Under the pieces are notes generated by a model. The model had not been told where the DNA came from. It ran no database searches and saw nothing but the letters and a program-made list of their open reading frames with translations. Below are positions 46,243-58,331 of a stretch of 64,000 bases of DNA, piece after piece; within the stretch, counting starts at the first letter, position 1, and every line of letters begins with the position of its first letter. The stretch spans positions 1,116,001 through 1,180,000 of the forward strand of contig JAGTXO010000001.1 in the NCBI GenBank assembly GCA_019448385.1, written 5' to 3'. This stretch comes from Diacronema lutheri. Taxonomy: Eukaryota; Haptophyta; Pavlovophyceae; Pavlovales; Pavlovaceae. A program made the translations under genes and the position numbers.

Positions 46243-48355
46243 CTACGACGATCAGCTGAAGTAGCTCACGCCGCCGGCTTGCCGCATCTCGTCGGGCGTG
46301 CGCCGGTAGTACTTGGCCTCGAGCTCGGGATGCTCATCGTACGGCGTGCGGAAGAGCTCGGCCTGACACGCACGGGCGGAGGGGAGGCGCGCACGGTGGG
46401 CGGGCGCTGTGCCTCTCAGGGCGCTGGCGGTGGCGCCAGTAGCTTCCGCGCCAGCGACTCGGGCGGGTCCGCTGCGCGCGACGCGTGCGAGGCGGGGCGC
46501 GCGTGCACGCACGAGTTCGTCAAGCTGCGAGTAGTCACCATCCTGAGCCGCACTGTACGCACTCACGAGCATCCACTCGCGCGGCACATACTTTGGCGAG
46601 GCGAGGCGCATCTCCGCGCGCCGCTCACCATCCGGCCGCCCGTCCGCGTGCGTGCGCAACGCATAGAGACGCAGCCACTTGCGCCTGCGCGCGCTCGGCG
46701 GCCGCGCGTGCGGCGTCAGGCGGCGCGTGCGGCGGGCGGCGCGCGCAGCGCGCGGCGTACCAGCCGTCGAGATGCGGCTTGAGCTCCGCGGCCGAGTAGA
46801 AGGCGGGCTGCAGGAGCTCGAGCAGCCCCTCGGCGCCGACGTCGCCCTGCACGACGGCATCCGCCGCCGCGGCGGAGCTCACCTGCGCGAGCTGCCGCCA
46901 AAAGATGGTGTAGTCGACTGCGGAGCGCTGCAGCAGTTGCTGCAGCTGCGGCCAAAGCGTCTCGCTCGCCTCCTTGTCCCACGCGCCGAGGCCAAGCTTC
47001 TGCCGCCGCATCTCGCCCATCTGCGCGTCGAGGAGCGCAAGGTAATCGTCCTGCACGATGCGTTGCAGGTCGTCGAGACCACCGCCCTCGCGGTCGAAGA
47101 GCGGTACGAGCGCGCGCGCGAGGGTCATCAGGTTGACCTGCGCGGCGAGCGGCTGCCTTTCAAACCCAAACTTGCGCTCCATGTCCGACGTGAAGGGCGA
47201 CCAGAGCTCGTCGTACCGCTCGACGAAGCCAAAGGGGCCGTAGTCCATTGTCCGACCGTTGAGCAGGCAATTGTCCGAATTCATGTTGCCTTGCACGTAG
47301 CCGACGCGCAGCCACGAGACAGCGAGGTCGACCTGCCGCGTGCCAAAGATGCGCACCATCTCCAGCAGCTGCTCGCGCAGCGGCAGCGCTGCGTCGATTT
47401 GCGAGAAGTCGCGCTTGATCGCGTACCGCACGAGCGTTTCGAGCTCGGCAAGCGCGCCAGGCTCCGCGCGCGCCGCGCGGCGCGCGTGCAGCTCGAGGTG
47501 GCCGACGCGGAGAAAGGAGGGCGCAGCGCGGCACGTGATCGCGCACCGCTCATTGACGACCGTGTTGGGCGGGTGCTCGCGCCCGCGGTCGCCCGGCGCG
47601 TACCAGAGCCGGCGGATGAACTCCGAGCCTGACGCGACGAGGCTGAGCGCGCGCGTCGTGGGCACGCGCAGGTGGTGCATCGCCTCGGAGACGAGGAACT
47701 CGCGGACGGAGGAGCGGAGCACCGCGCGCCCGTCGCCGTGCCGCGAGAAGGGCGTCGTGCCCGCACCCTTGAGCTGCAGCTCCCACCGCTCGCCCGTCGG
47801 CGTCACGACGACGCCGAGCGAGAGAGCGCGCCCGTCGCCGTACGCGCGGCCGCGGCCGAACGGATCGGGCGCCATGATCGGGTGGCCGAAGACGGAGACG
47901 GCGTATGGCGTCGCCCACGGGCGCACCTCCACGTCGGTGAGCGCCGCCACGTCGCCCGAGAAGACGCGCGCGAACGTGGCCGACCCGCACTCCGACTCGT
48001 CGATGCTGAGCGCGCTCGCCATCTCGCGGCTGAAGGCGACGAGCGTGGGGCTCGGCAGCGGGTTGGGCTCAACCTCGACCCAATGGCCCGAGCACTCGCG
48101 CGTCTCCCGGTTCGGGTACAGCTCCTCGTTCTTCGCGTCCGCGCGCAGCTCGCGCTTGATCGTGTTGTCGCACGCCGCGAACGCGGCCTTGAGCGTCTGC
48201 GCCGAGGGCATGGTGGCCGTCGAGAGCCGCACGGCTGTCGCGGAGCCACCCCGCTGCCGGACGAGCGTCGACCGAGCTGCGCGCACCAGCAGGCTGCCGG
48301 CAAGCGGGCTGATGACGAGAAGCTTCACCAGCTGTTCAGCTCGCCGAGGCGCCAT
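46243..48355 (-). CDS. SELENOO: Selenoprotein O (SelO/YdiU pseudokinase AMPylase) with C-terminal Sec
   Basis: Three exons on the minus strand, 48355-46761, 46684-46513 and 46362-46243 (628 residues), with introns of 76 and 150 bp restoring DGW-RKWLRLY and LDEL-AELFRTP. Family motifs: LQLKGAGTTPFSRHGDGRAVLRSSVREFLVSEAM and NMNSDNCLL with MDYGPFGF (metal-binding DYG). The usual His of the catalytic-loop HGVMNTDN reads Gln. The TGA at 46254-46252 is read as selenocysteine: it gives a C-terminus S-Sec-S-S before TAG, the same antepenultimate Sec position as animal SelO (where Cys precedes Sec; here Ser does). A SECIS lies downstream. The first 50 residues are Arg/Ser/Leu-rich, fitting a mitochondrial presequence. 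SelO transfers AMP to Ser/Thr/Tyr of redox proteins. Start lies 71 bp from the divergent channel gene. Confidence 0.93.
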
Positions 48356-48426
48356 GCGCGCGCATCAGCCCGTGGCTGTGCAAACACTCGTTTCATCCGG
48401 CGTGATCGAGCGAAAGGCGGCGCACG
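48356..48426. promoter_or_regulatory. 71-bp head-to-head space (SELENOO / WD40-TRP)
   Basis: Divergent start codons are 71 bp apart. The sequence holds no TATA box; CAAACACTCGTTTCATC near its middle is the least GC-rich part. Likely a shared bidirectional promoter. Confidence 0.45.
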
Positions 48427-51400
48427 ATGGCCGAGTACGGCGCGGCAGCGTTGCTCCCGCCCGGGGCGCCGCGCTCGACGGAGGAGGGGAAGGAGGCGCT
48501 GCGCCGATCGGTGCAAAAGGTGCGCTGGACCGCGGCTAAGGCCAAGGAGCATGATGATGCGGCGCGCGCGCAGCATGCCACCATCCTGCCGCGCGGCACC
48601 ATCCCGCTTTACGACGAGCGCGTGTTCGACGACGCGATGAAGCACGGCGCGGGCGATGAGCACGCAGAGCGCGTGGCCATGCCGCGCTTTTCAGACGCGC
48701 ATAAGAGCGGCATGAATCTCGACCCCGACCGCGCCGAGGCGTTTGCGCGGCAGAAGCGGCTCCTGATGCGCTACCGCGCGCTGCTGCGCGGCGCCAAGCC
48801 GCACGGCGGCGCGTCGGTCACGGCGCTCGCGATCGCGCGCACGGTGGAGTCGCAGGGCGGGCCGAGTTTGGACGTTGACACGCAGGCCTTCGCCGATTCG
48901 CTCGTGAGCGGCGGCGTTGACAGCTCGATCGCTGTGCACGACATGTCGACAGGCGCGCTCATCGTGCAGCGTGCCAACGCGCACGGCGTCTCGTCGGTGC
49001 TGTGCGTCGCCGTCCTCTCGTGCGGGCACGCGGCGGGCCAACAGGTGATCAGCGGCGGGCACGACGGCACGCTGCGCTGCTGGCGGCTGAACGACCTCCA
49101 CCCGCTCGGCGAGCCGCAGGAGACGGTGCACGACGGCTGGCCGATCATGTGCGTCGCCGCGTGCCCGCATGACGACGCGCGCGGCGTGGGCTCGCGCGGC
49201 GATGCGCGCGACGCCCCGGCCGCGCAGCAGCGCTTCATCACGTCGGGGCAGGACATGGGCTTGATTCTGTGGCTCGCCGCCGAGGCGCCCTCCGGCCTCA
49301 CGCTCACGCCGCAGCTGCAGTGCCGAATCGGCAACACCGTCGGCGAGCCACCATTCCATCTCACCGCGCTCGCATGGCTGCCGGGCGGCGAGTCGGTGTC
49401 GGGGGGCGTGGGCGTGCGCTGGACGGACGGGCGCTGCTTTGCGGGCGACGCGTACGGCCGGATTGTCGCGTGGTCCCTCGACGACATGCGCCGCGCAGCG
49501 CACGCCGCCGAGCAACTGGAAGCGGGCGCGGCGGCGACACCGCCGAGCGCGGACGGCGCCGCGGACGGCGGCGCGGCCGCCGCCGCGGCCGCCGCCTCCG
49601 CCGACCTGCGCGTGCGCACGGTGCGCGCGACGAGCGCGGACGGCACGGCTCCGGTGCGCATCGGCGCGACGGTGCGCGGCCTCGCCTCCTCGCCCGACGG
49701 CGAGCTGGTGAGCTGCGACGAGTATGGCTTCATCATCTCATGGGGCGTGGTTGCGAGGCCCGAACGGCTGCGACCGGACGGCGCAGCCGAGCCGCCGCAC
49801 GCGCCGGACGACTTACAGCTCGACGACGAGCGCGTCAATGTGCTCTTTGAGCTGCGCAAGCACGCCGAGGTGCGCCACGCGCACGGCATGATCGAGCACA
49901 ACGAAGGCGCGCGCCGTGCGAGGCCGCACGCCGTGTACGCCGTCGCGTGCGCGCCCGACGGCGCGCTGCTTGTGAGCGGAGGTGACGACGGCGTGATCCG
50001 CCGCTGGTGCTACGGCCCAGGCGCGCGCGAGGTGGTCACGATGCTCAATGTGAGGCGCACACGGCTCGCGACCCTGTCCGTCTACGCGTCCACCCACCCC
50101 CTCCCCTCGCGGCGCTCGCTCAGCGTACGCCGCGCTCGCGCGCCTCGCCCGCCCAGGCCGCCCGCGGGTATGCGGGCGTGGAGGAGACGCGCGCGCTTGG
50201 TGGCGCGTCGCCGTGGCCGCTGCTGCTGCGCTCGTCCTCGTCGCCGCCGAGCTCGCCGCGCACAACGCCGCGCGGTCGCCTGTCCCGCGTTCGGCCACTC
50301 GGTGCTTCGGACCGCATGCCCGGCTGGATCAGCTGGGGCCAGGACTCTTCGCTGCTCTCGGAGGAGGGCGCCGTGAATGTGGTCGTCTGCTGGTACAACG
50401 CGCAGCAGCCGCACACGCGCTACCGCGGCTCCCTCTTCACCGCCGGCACCGACGGCCGTCTGCGCCAGTGGCATTTCGACGACTCGGCGCGCAGGCCCAT
50501 CCTCACTCACGTGGCCACTCTCGCCGTGCCCATGTACGACAATGACGGCTCGCGGCCAGGGTTGCCGCCCGGCCTGCCGCCGAGCACGCGCCGCGCCGAG
50601 AGCGCGCGCGCGCGCGCCGTCGAGCACGGCGCCGCCGCGCCGCGCGCGCACAAGCGCGTCGTGGCGGTCGTGTGCGCCGCGTTCAGCCCGGACGGGTCGA
50701 CGCTCTTCTGCGGCAACCTCGACGGCTCGCTCTACGCGTACGACGTGCGGCCCACCGCCGACCGGCTCGCGCTCGACGCGCTGCCCACGGTGCTGCACAT
50801 GAACGCGCACGGCGAGTCGGCGGAGAGCGGAAGACCGCTGCCCATCGTTGCGATGGTCGTGCTGCCGCCTGGCTGGGGCGGCCACCCGACGCCATTGCTC
50901 GTCACATCCGCGGAAGGGCGCTCGTCGCGGCGCGGCGCGGGCGGCAGCCTGTGCGCGTGGGACGTGGCGCGACGCGAGCGGCTGCGCGTGCACGCCCTGC
51001 CCTACCCTGGCGCCCTCTTCGCCCTCGCCTACGTGGGGCGGCCGCCTCCGCCTGCGTGGGGCGACGGCGGCAGGAGCGCGGCCGCGCTCGTCGCGGCCGG
51101 TCCGAGCCCCTCGTCAATCTCGCTCTGGCGCGCGACGCTTGAGCCGTTGAAGCGCGGGCACGACTTTGGCGCGGCCGATACCGGCCGCGTGTCGGGGGGC
51201 GGGCAGCTGCAGCTGCAGCTCAAGCTACACTGCCTGCGCAGGAACGCGCACGCGGGTTCCAAAGTGAAGTGCGTCACAGCCTCTGCCGACGGGCGCCTCG
51301 TGCTGAGCGGTGGCGCGGACGGGCACGCGCACGTCTGGGCCGTCGACCTGGCGAACCTCGAGCTTGAGCTGATTGGCCTCGCGGTGCATTCGGCGCACTC

Positions 51401-54400
51401 AAAGCTTGCCGTGCACGCGCTCGTGCTCGCGCCGCCGCCCAGCGAGCACGTCCTCTCCGCAGGCGCCGACGGTGCGCTGCGCGTGTGGCCTCGGAGTTGG
51501 TGTACACGCGCCGACGCGAGCATTCAACGCTTTGAGCCCGCGCTCGTCTACGCGCGTTCAGAGCGCGCGGAAGGTGCGGATGGCGCGAGGTCCTTATCGG
51601 GCGACGATGAGGGCGACGTTGGTAGCGACGACGAGGACAGCGGCGCGTCGGCCGCCGAGCCGGGCGCGCCGCGCATGCAGGCCGAGATGCTCTTTCTCGG
51701 CGCTGCCGAAGTGCCGACGGGCGGTGCGGGGCTGCGCGCCACGCGTTTGCCTCGCGTCTCGCCCGCCGCGCTCGCGCTCGTCGAGTTGACGGGCGGCGGC
51801 GGCGGCGTCGGCGGCGGCGCGGGCGCGACTTCGCGCGAGCTGACGGACGACGCGACGAGCGGCCGCGCGAGCGGTGGCGCGCACGGCCTCGGTGCGGCAG
51901 GCGATGAGGACGGCTTGACGGAGAGCGCCCCGCTTTCCGTGTTGCCCACGCCGCACGCGGTGTCGCGCGGTGGCGCGGCGCGTTGGGCCGCGTCCGAGGG
52001 CGCGGGCGGCGTGTGGGCTTCGCTTGCGCTCCTGTGGCCTGCGCGCCTCGCGGCCAACACCAACACGCTCGTGCTGCACGCCGTGCGCAGCCGCAACCAC
52101 GCGGTGCTCCACCGCCTGCTCTGCCTGAGCGCCGCGTGCGACTGGGGCGATCCCTACGCGCTCTTCGAGTCGGCGCAGCGGCCGCACTTCACCGCGCTGC
52201 GCCTCGCCGTCCGGCAGGCCGACCGGCGCTCGATCCGGCTGCTGCTCGCGTACGCCGTGCAGCTCAAGCGCAAGGCGCACCGCTTGTCAGCGGTGCTGCA
52301 CGTCGAGGACGCGCTGCTCCTCCTCGAGCGCTACCCGTACATCCTCGCCGGATTCCTCGCCGACCTCGGCCTCGAGCGCGTGCACCGCGACGTGAGCGTG
52401 CCGCAGGCGTACGAGGGCTCCCTCCGCTGGGTCCACCGCTCGGCGCGCTCGGTGTGGGGCGCCCTCGACGCGCTGCTCGACGCGCTCGGCTGGCCGCTGT
52501 GCGTGCCGCGCGGTGGCTTCCTCACCGCCGTCGCGAGCACGTCCGACCCGCCCGGCCTGTGGGACCGCGTGCGCGTCGAAAGCGCCGCCGATCAGATGCA
52601 GACGACGCCCGTGCGCGCCTTGCGCGTCGGCGTGCGCGACGCGCTCGCGTGCCGCGAGTTGCTGCCTCTCCTCTTCGCGTCGCGCGCGCGCGACCAGCTG
52701 CTGCGCACACCCGTTGTGATCGCGCTCATCGACGCTAAGTGGCACGCGTACGGCTGCGCGTCGTGGGTGGGCGAGTACGCGCTGGTGTGCGTGTACTGCT
52801 GCGCGTACCTCTCCTTCTTGCTCCTCTCCGTCTTCAGGGACGAGGAGGTGGTCGCGTTCGGCGGGCGGACGCTGCAGCTGCGCCACGTGCAGGACACCGC
52901 CACGTTCTGCGCGAAGCTCGTGACGGGCGTGAACTGCATCTTCTTGATGCGCGAGCTGTGCCTCTGGCGAATGGCCACGCGCACGACGGGCTCGCCGTTG
53001 CCCTACTGGCACGAGCCGTCGTCCTTCTTCAACTGGGCGCTCGTCCTCTCCACCTCAGCCGCGACGACGCTCTACCTGCAGTGCAACGGCGAGAGCAGCC
53101 GCGCGGCGCACGCCGCCACCGCCGACTTTTGCGTCGGCGGGCACCACCCGAAGACGTCGTCTGCCGCCGCGCTCGGGATGGTCATGCTCGGCTTCCGCGC
53201 GCTCGCCGTGCTGCGCGTGCTGCCGCAGATGGCGGAGGTGGTGAACATGGTGATCCGCGTGGTGTACGAGCTGTACCACTTCGTGCTCGTCATGCTGCTC
53301 GTCATCTTCTCCTTCGGCCTCGCGCTCTTCGTGCGCCTCTCCGACCGCTCGCGCCAGTGGTGGGAGGCGCCGGGCGCAATGCGGCCGTGCGAGTGGCAGG
53401 CAACGTCGGACGGCTCGGCGCCGGCCGAGTGCGCGGTCTCGGATGACTTCTCGTCGTTTGTGCGCGTCTTCCTCTCGGCGTGGGGCATGCTGCTCGGCGA
53501 GGTGCAGGTGGACAATTTCGACTCGGACGCGGTGGACATGATCTTGTTCTTCCTCTTCACCTTTCTGCTCTCGGTGCTGCTCCTCAACCTGATCATCGCC
53601 GTCATCGCCGAGTATCACAGGCGCGTGATGGAGCGCGGTGAGTACGCGTGGCGCGAGGCGCTCGCGTCCACCGTCGCCTCGACCGACCTGCTCCAGCTCT
53701 GGTGGTGCACCGAGCGGCGGCTCGCCGCCGGCGCCGGCGCGTCCACGCGCGCCCCGCGCTGGCGGCGGCTGCCCATCGACCAGGGCGAGGACGAGGCGGA
53801 CGATGCGGACGAGCGCGGCGCGTGGGCGCCCGTGGAGGTCGAGCCGCACATCAGCCGCGCTGGCGCCGCCCTCCTCGCCTGCTCCGCGCTGCTCGGCGGC
53901 GCGGCCGGTTCGGCCTTTGGTGCGAGCCTTGCGCGGCTCGTCGGCGCGCGCTCGACCGGCGTCGCGACCGCGATGCCCGTCGCGTTCGCCGCGGCGGCGG
54001 CGGTGCAGGCGGCGGGCAAGGGGCTGCTCGCCGAGCCGCAGCGCGCCAAACAGCTCGCCGCGCGCGCCAGCGGCCGGCTCTCGGCCTGGTGGGCGCTGGA
54101 GGGCGCGCCGGTCGCGTGCGACGTCGCCATCGTCGTCGCGGCCGCCGGCGGGCTGCTCGGCGCCTTCGCCGGCTTCGACGCGGCGCAGTGGATGCCGCAG
54201 CTCGCGCCGCGCGCGCCGCGGCCGTGCGAGTGCTTCGCCACCGACACTGCGCTCGGCGCCACTTTCAGCGCGCTCGTCGGCGCGATCGTCGTTGGCACGC
54301 GGCTGCGCGCTCGGCGCGCGTTTAGCATCTTGACCGACGCGATGGCGCTCGCGCTCGTGCTCGCCATCGGCTCGGGGATCGGCGCGTTTAGCGGCTTCTT

Positions 54401-55106
54401 CTCCGCCGACCTGCTCCTCTCCGTCGAGGGCGAGCGCGAGTTTATGGTCGACGGCGCGATGATCGGCGCGCACCTCGCGGCCGCTGGCTACGCTGCGGCC
54501 GCGGCGGGCGGGTGGGGCGGGCTCGGCGTGGCGCTCTGCGCGTGCTGCGCGTGGTGGCTGCGCGCGCTGCCCGGCACGCGCTGGCGCACGATCGGCGTCA
54601 GCGGCGCGCACCCCGTGACGGCGCTCGCCGCGCCGGCGGGCGCGGTCGCGCTCGTCGCGCTGCTGCACGCCGCCGACGCCGCTGGCCGTTTTGTCCTCGC
54701 GCAGTACGCGGTCAACCGCCAGCTGACCGCCGCCGCGAAGCGCGCGGCCGCGTCCCGGCTCGAGCCGGCGCGCGCGCGCGCGCTCGTGTCGCACGCGGCG
54801 CTCGCGGCGGCGGGCGCGGCGTGCGGCCTTGCGGCCGCACGCGTGGGCGAGCTAAGCGGCTACCTAGCCGGGCTCAACGAGATGCTCGGCTCGCTGCTGA
54901 GCGCGTCTGCCGTCGCGCTCCTCCTCGTCCTCCTCCGGCTGTGCGACTGGCTGTGCGGCACGAGCTGTGCGCTCGGCGGCGCAGCGGACGGGCAGCGCGA
55001 CGAGGCGCAGCGCGAGCTCAAATGGGCCTTCGTGCTCGAAGATGTCTATTCGACGAAGCTCTCCTCGTCGCGCCCCGCGCCAGCTGCTCTCGCCCTGGCG
55101 AGATGA
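48427..55106 (+). CDS. WD40-repeat / TRP-like channel fusion
   Basis: Exons 48427-50049 and 50343-55106 (2128 residues); the 293-bp intron has a GTGAGG donor, is phase 0 and joins TMLN-DSSLLSEEG. The N-terminal half carries many WD40 blades (VISGGHDGTLRCW, LVSGGDDGVIRRW, LFTAGTDGRLRQW, LVLSGGADGHAHVW, VLSAGADGALRVW), enough for two propellers. A helical region with ankyrin-like spacing (about 52060-52350) follows, then six membrane helices with a pore loop (SSFVRVFLSAWGMLLGEVQ) and an S6 reading LLNLIIAVIAEYHRRVME, a TRP/polycystin-type ion-transport domain. A further set of about six to eight hydrophobic segments (53840-54960) makes a second membrane domain of unknown type. This architecture is unusual; a scaffolded cation channel is inferred. 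Confidence 0.8.
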
Positions 55107-55450
55107 GGCTCTAGGAGCAACCATCTCTCTGTACGACACGATGGGCAGGCCGAGAGCGCGTGTCACGAAAGTGTCACACTCAGGGAACTCTCGCTTTCCA
55201 AGATTGGCGGGCAGGCGCACGGGCGTGTAGAAACGCGCACAGCATGGGCTCGTTCGCGCCGTCAGGCAAGCGCCGAAGCGCCGAGCAGTCAAAGCAAAGA
55301 GGCAAAGGGGTCGGCTGCTCGCTTGCTCGCGGCACGTGTGCGATGCCAGGGGACAGGGAGGGCCCAGGCGTGTGCGGTGCGTCCCCTGCCAGCTTGGGGG
55401 CGGTGACGCTCGTCGGGCAACCTCGCAGTTGCGCGCGGCGCACGCATGGC
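55107..55450. other. Convergent intergenic space
   Basis: Between the WD40-TRP channel and the minus-strand membrane-anchored protein. Lower GC than neighbours near 55120-55330 (for example CACGAAAGTGTCACACTC). Presumably 3' UTRs; no gene or RNA is visible. Confidence 0.45.
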
Positions 55451-57391
55451 TCACACCATCGTCGCCGCGCACGGCGCGGGCTGCACCGATGGCGGTGCGC
55501 CGCCGTGCGCGGGCGGCGCGCCGTCTTGCGGCGCAACGCGGCGCGTGCACACGTCGCGCCACTCGCCGAGGCAGCGCGCGCCCGACGAGAGCGTGGCCGG
55601 GTGGAGCATGCGCTTAATGCCACACCAGCAGACGGGGTCGACGCACTTGGAATGCACCTCCGACCGCTTGTGGCCCGCCTTGGAGCGGCCGCAGCCCTGG
55701 CAAAAGTGGCGATGCGAGTGGCGCTCGAAGACAAGGTGCGTGCGCCGCTTCTCAGCGAGCGCAGACACCTCGTCAACGTGCTGCATCCACAGCTGCAGCA
55801 GCTGCTGCGACTCAGCCGCTGACAGGCGCGGCAAGTGCGGGTGCTGTATGCACTGCATCGCCTGCACCGAGCCCATCATCTGCAGATCGGTCGGCTGGAT
55901 CAGCGGCGGCGCGCGCGCGCCGTGCGCCGGCCGCGACGGCATGCCGTACACCGAGTAGGTGGGCGCGAGGTTTGGCGGCGCGCGCGCGCGGTTCGGCGCG
56001 CACTGCTCGGCAAGCAAGTGTGCGTATGCGGGCACGCCCCATGGCGCAGGCGGCAGCGGCAGCGGCAGCGGCGCGAGCTGGTGCTGCACGCGCACGAGCT
56101 GCGCGAGTTGCGCGAGTTGCGCGAGCTGCTGCACGAGCGCCGGATCGACGCCTTGGCGGAGGAGCTCCTGGAGCTGGTAGTGCGATGGAAGGTTGGGCGC
56201 GTGCGAGAGCTCCTGAAGTCGCTGCGCGAGCTCGAGCTGCGACGCGAGGCTCGCGAGCTGCGCGTGCTGCTGCTGCACGTGCGGCTGCAGAGGCAGCACC
56301 TGCGCGCTGTTTGCGTACGCGGAAGCACAGCCTGGCTGCGCCGAGCTGTGCAGCGGCGATTCGCCGGCGGGCGGCTGCGTGCCAATCGCCTCGCTCCAGT
56401 GCGGCTCAGCCGGCGCAAAGCTGCGCATGCCGCTCTGCGGCGAGTCGCCCGCCGGCGGCTGCGCCTGGTGCTGGTGCGACGAGCAGCCGGACTCGACCGC
56501 GTGCGACGGCGCCTCGTCTGAGCGCCCGTCGGCGGCGGAGGGCGGCCAAGCGGCGCGCGACGCGGTGCGCTCCTCGGCCGGGGGCATCGCCGCGTGCGAC
56601 GCGGCGGGCCGCTCGTCCCAGCACGCCGGCGCCGCGTCCCAGCAGTTTGACGCCTCGTTGACTTCCGCCTCAATCACGTCGCGCAGCATCCGGTCGTCGA
56701 CGCCCTCGATGAGGCAGCCCTCCAGCTCGACGGAGGGCGCGCCCATGCACGGGTCGAACGCGCGCGCGCGCGCGCGCGCGCTGCCATCCGCCTCGGCCGG
56801 CAACGGCCGCTTGAGGTGCACGCGCGGTGCGCCCGACACGAGGCCCGTTGGCAGTTCGTCGTGGAGCGACCGGCCAAGCGGCGGCTCGCCAGCCGACGCA
56901 CCCTCGCAAAACATGGGGATGCCGTCGAACCGATATTTGGCGAGGAAGCGCGGCTCAATCAAAGCCGCGCCGCCCGCCTCGCCGTCCGCGCAGCTCGGGC
57001 CGCTTGGCTGCTCCTCGGTCGCGGGCGGCAGCTCGTGCTGGCCACGCCACGCGTCTTTCGCATCAAAGCTCGGCATGCACGCGGAATCGTTGTCTTCGAA
57101 GAACATCGAGAGCAAGTCGTCCTCGCTGACGAGCTCATCAAGCCGATCTTCCGCCCCGCCCGCCGGCGGGCTCGGCGGCGGCGACGGCATCGGCTCGTCC
57201 GCCGGGGGCGACTCGAGGTCGAGCCCGGCTAGGCGCGGCGCGGCCATGCCGCGCGCGGGCTTGAAAGACGCGCGGCCGGCGCCGTGCCGGCGGCGGAGCA
57301 CGGCCGCCAGCGCGAGCGTCACCACCGCGGCGGCGACGAGCGCCAGCGCGGGCAGCGAGAACATCGTGGCGGGCAAGGCGCCGCTCAGCAT
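55451..57391 (-). CDS. Membrane-anchored protein with C-terminal Cys/His cluster
   Basis: A 646-residue protein not recognised as a known family. The N-terminus (start at 57391, or 57364 at MFSLPALAL) is a signal-anchor of about 22 hydrophobic residues followed by RRRHGAGR. Next is an acidic, Ser/Pro-rich region (EDDLLSMFFEDNDSA is activation-domain-like), then a Gln/Leu-rich helical stretch with repeated QLAQLAQLAQL. Near the C-terminus a dense metal-binding pattern appears: HSHRHFCQGCGRSKAGHKR, then HSKCVDPVCWCG. The layout suggests a membrane-tethered transcription regulator released by proteolysis, but that is inference. No intron is needed. It is divergent from RRP15. Confidence 0.6.
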   Translation of the reverse strand: MLSGALPATMFSLPALALVAAAVVTLALAAVLRRRHGAGRASFKPARGMAAPRLAGLDLESPPADEPMPSPPPSPPAGGAEDRLDELVSEDDLLSMFFEDNDSACMPSFDAKDAWRGQHELPPATEEQPSGPSCADGEAGGAALIEPRFLAKYRFDGIPMFCEGASAGEPPLGRSLHDELPTGLVSGAPRVHLKRPLPAEADGSARARARAFDPCMGAPSVELEGCLIEGVDDRMLRDVIEAEVNEASNCWDAAPACWDERPAASHAAMPPAEERTASRAAWPPSAADGRSDEAPSHAVESGCSSHQHQAQPPAGDSPQSGMRSFAPAEPHWSEAIGTQPPAGESPLHSSAQPGCASAYANSAQVLPLQPHVQQQHAQLASLASQLELAQRLQELSHAPNLPSHYQLQELLRQGVDPALVQQLAQLAQLAQLVRVQHQLAPLPLPLPPAPWGVPAYAHLLAEQCAPNRARAPPNLAPTYSVYGMPSRPAHGARAPPLIQPTDLQMMGSVQAMQCIQHPHLPRLSAAESQQLLQLWMQHVDEVSALAEKRRTHLVFERHSHRHFCQGCGRSKAGHKRSEVHSKCVDPVCWCGIKRMLHPATLSSGARCLGEWRDVCTRRVAPQDGAPPAHGGAPPSVQPAPCAATMV

Positions 57392-57585
57392 CTTTGATGA
57401 GAAGAACGCCCGACAGCTGTTGTGGCAAGTGGGAGAAACAAGCGGAGGGAGGGGGGAGTCGAAACGTCGCTGAAACTACGAAACCGGAAACTGGTCCGGA
57501 GGGAGAACGGCTGCCCCTCTCCGAGACAAATTTTGAAAGGCGGCTGTCCTGGACGATTCGGACCTCTCCGGACCAGCCTGGCACG
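57392..57585. promoter_or_regulatory. 194-bp head-to-head space (membrane Cys/His protein / RRP15)
   Basis: Space between divergent start codons. It contains ACAAATTTTGAAAGG at about 57529 and GAAACTACGAAACCGGAAACTGG near 57470-57495, purine-rich and less GC-rich than the genes. Probable shared promoter and both 5' UTRs. Confidence 0.45.
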
Positions 57586-58293
57586 ATGCCCGCGGCGCGC
57601 GAGAACGGCGACGAGGGCGCGCGGGTACGGCCGTCGTTGGCGGACGTGCTCGCGGGCGTGCTCGCCGAGCCGCTCGACGGGCTTGCGGCCGTACCCATCC
57701 TTGCCAAGCGCAAGCGCGTCGAGCTCCGCCTTGCGCAGCAGCGCCGGCGCGCCGCCGAGGAGTCTGCGCTCGCGCGTGTCAAGCGCGAGCGCAAACGGCG
57801 GGGGCACGTGCCGCTTGGCGCACGCGCAGCGCGCGCGGCGGACGTGGACGACGCATACGACGCGTCGCTCGACGCCCTCATGCGCCAGATTGCTACGCGG
57901 GGCGTCGTGCGCCTGTTCAACGCCGTGCAGCAGGCGCAGGGCGGCGCGCCTGCGCCCGGCATGCCCTCGCCGCGCGCGGCCGTCGGCGGCAGGGGCGAAG
58001 GCGGTGCCGAGGGCCTCTCAAAGGATGCGTTCATGGATCTGCTCAAGCGCGCGCCTGTGCGCGCCGCCCCAACCCCTGTGCGCGCTCTGGCGGGGGGGCA
58101 GCCACGCGCGCCGCCGCCCCCGGGCGCCGCCTACCTGCGCGACGATTTTGAGTTTGGCGGCGTGGCGGGCAAGCGCCGGATGCGGGATTGGGGGCGCGCG
58201 GATGGCGCGGCAGACGAGGCCGACAGCGACGAGGGCGACGGCCTCGGCGGCACTGACGCGGCCGACGCGCTCGACGCGCTCGGAGGCGACGAG

Positions 58294-58331
<38 letters not shown>

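Noticed and set aside
46252-46254. TGA as the true stop of the SelO gene
   Set aside because: The following Ser-Ser-stop and a well-formed SECIS downstream match selenoprotein O, so it is read as Sec.
45692-46264. 190-codon plus-strand frame
   Set aside because: It overlaps the 3' end and SECIS of SELENOO on the other strand, has no motif, and its composition is intergenic-like.
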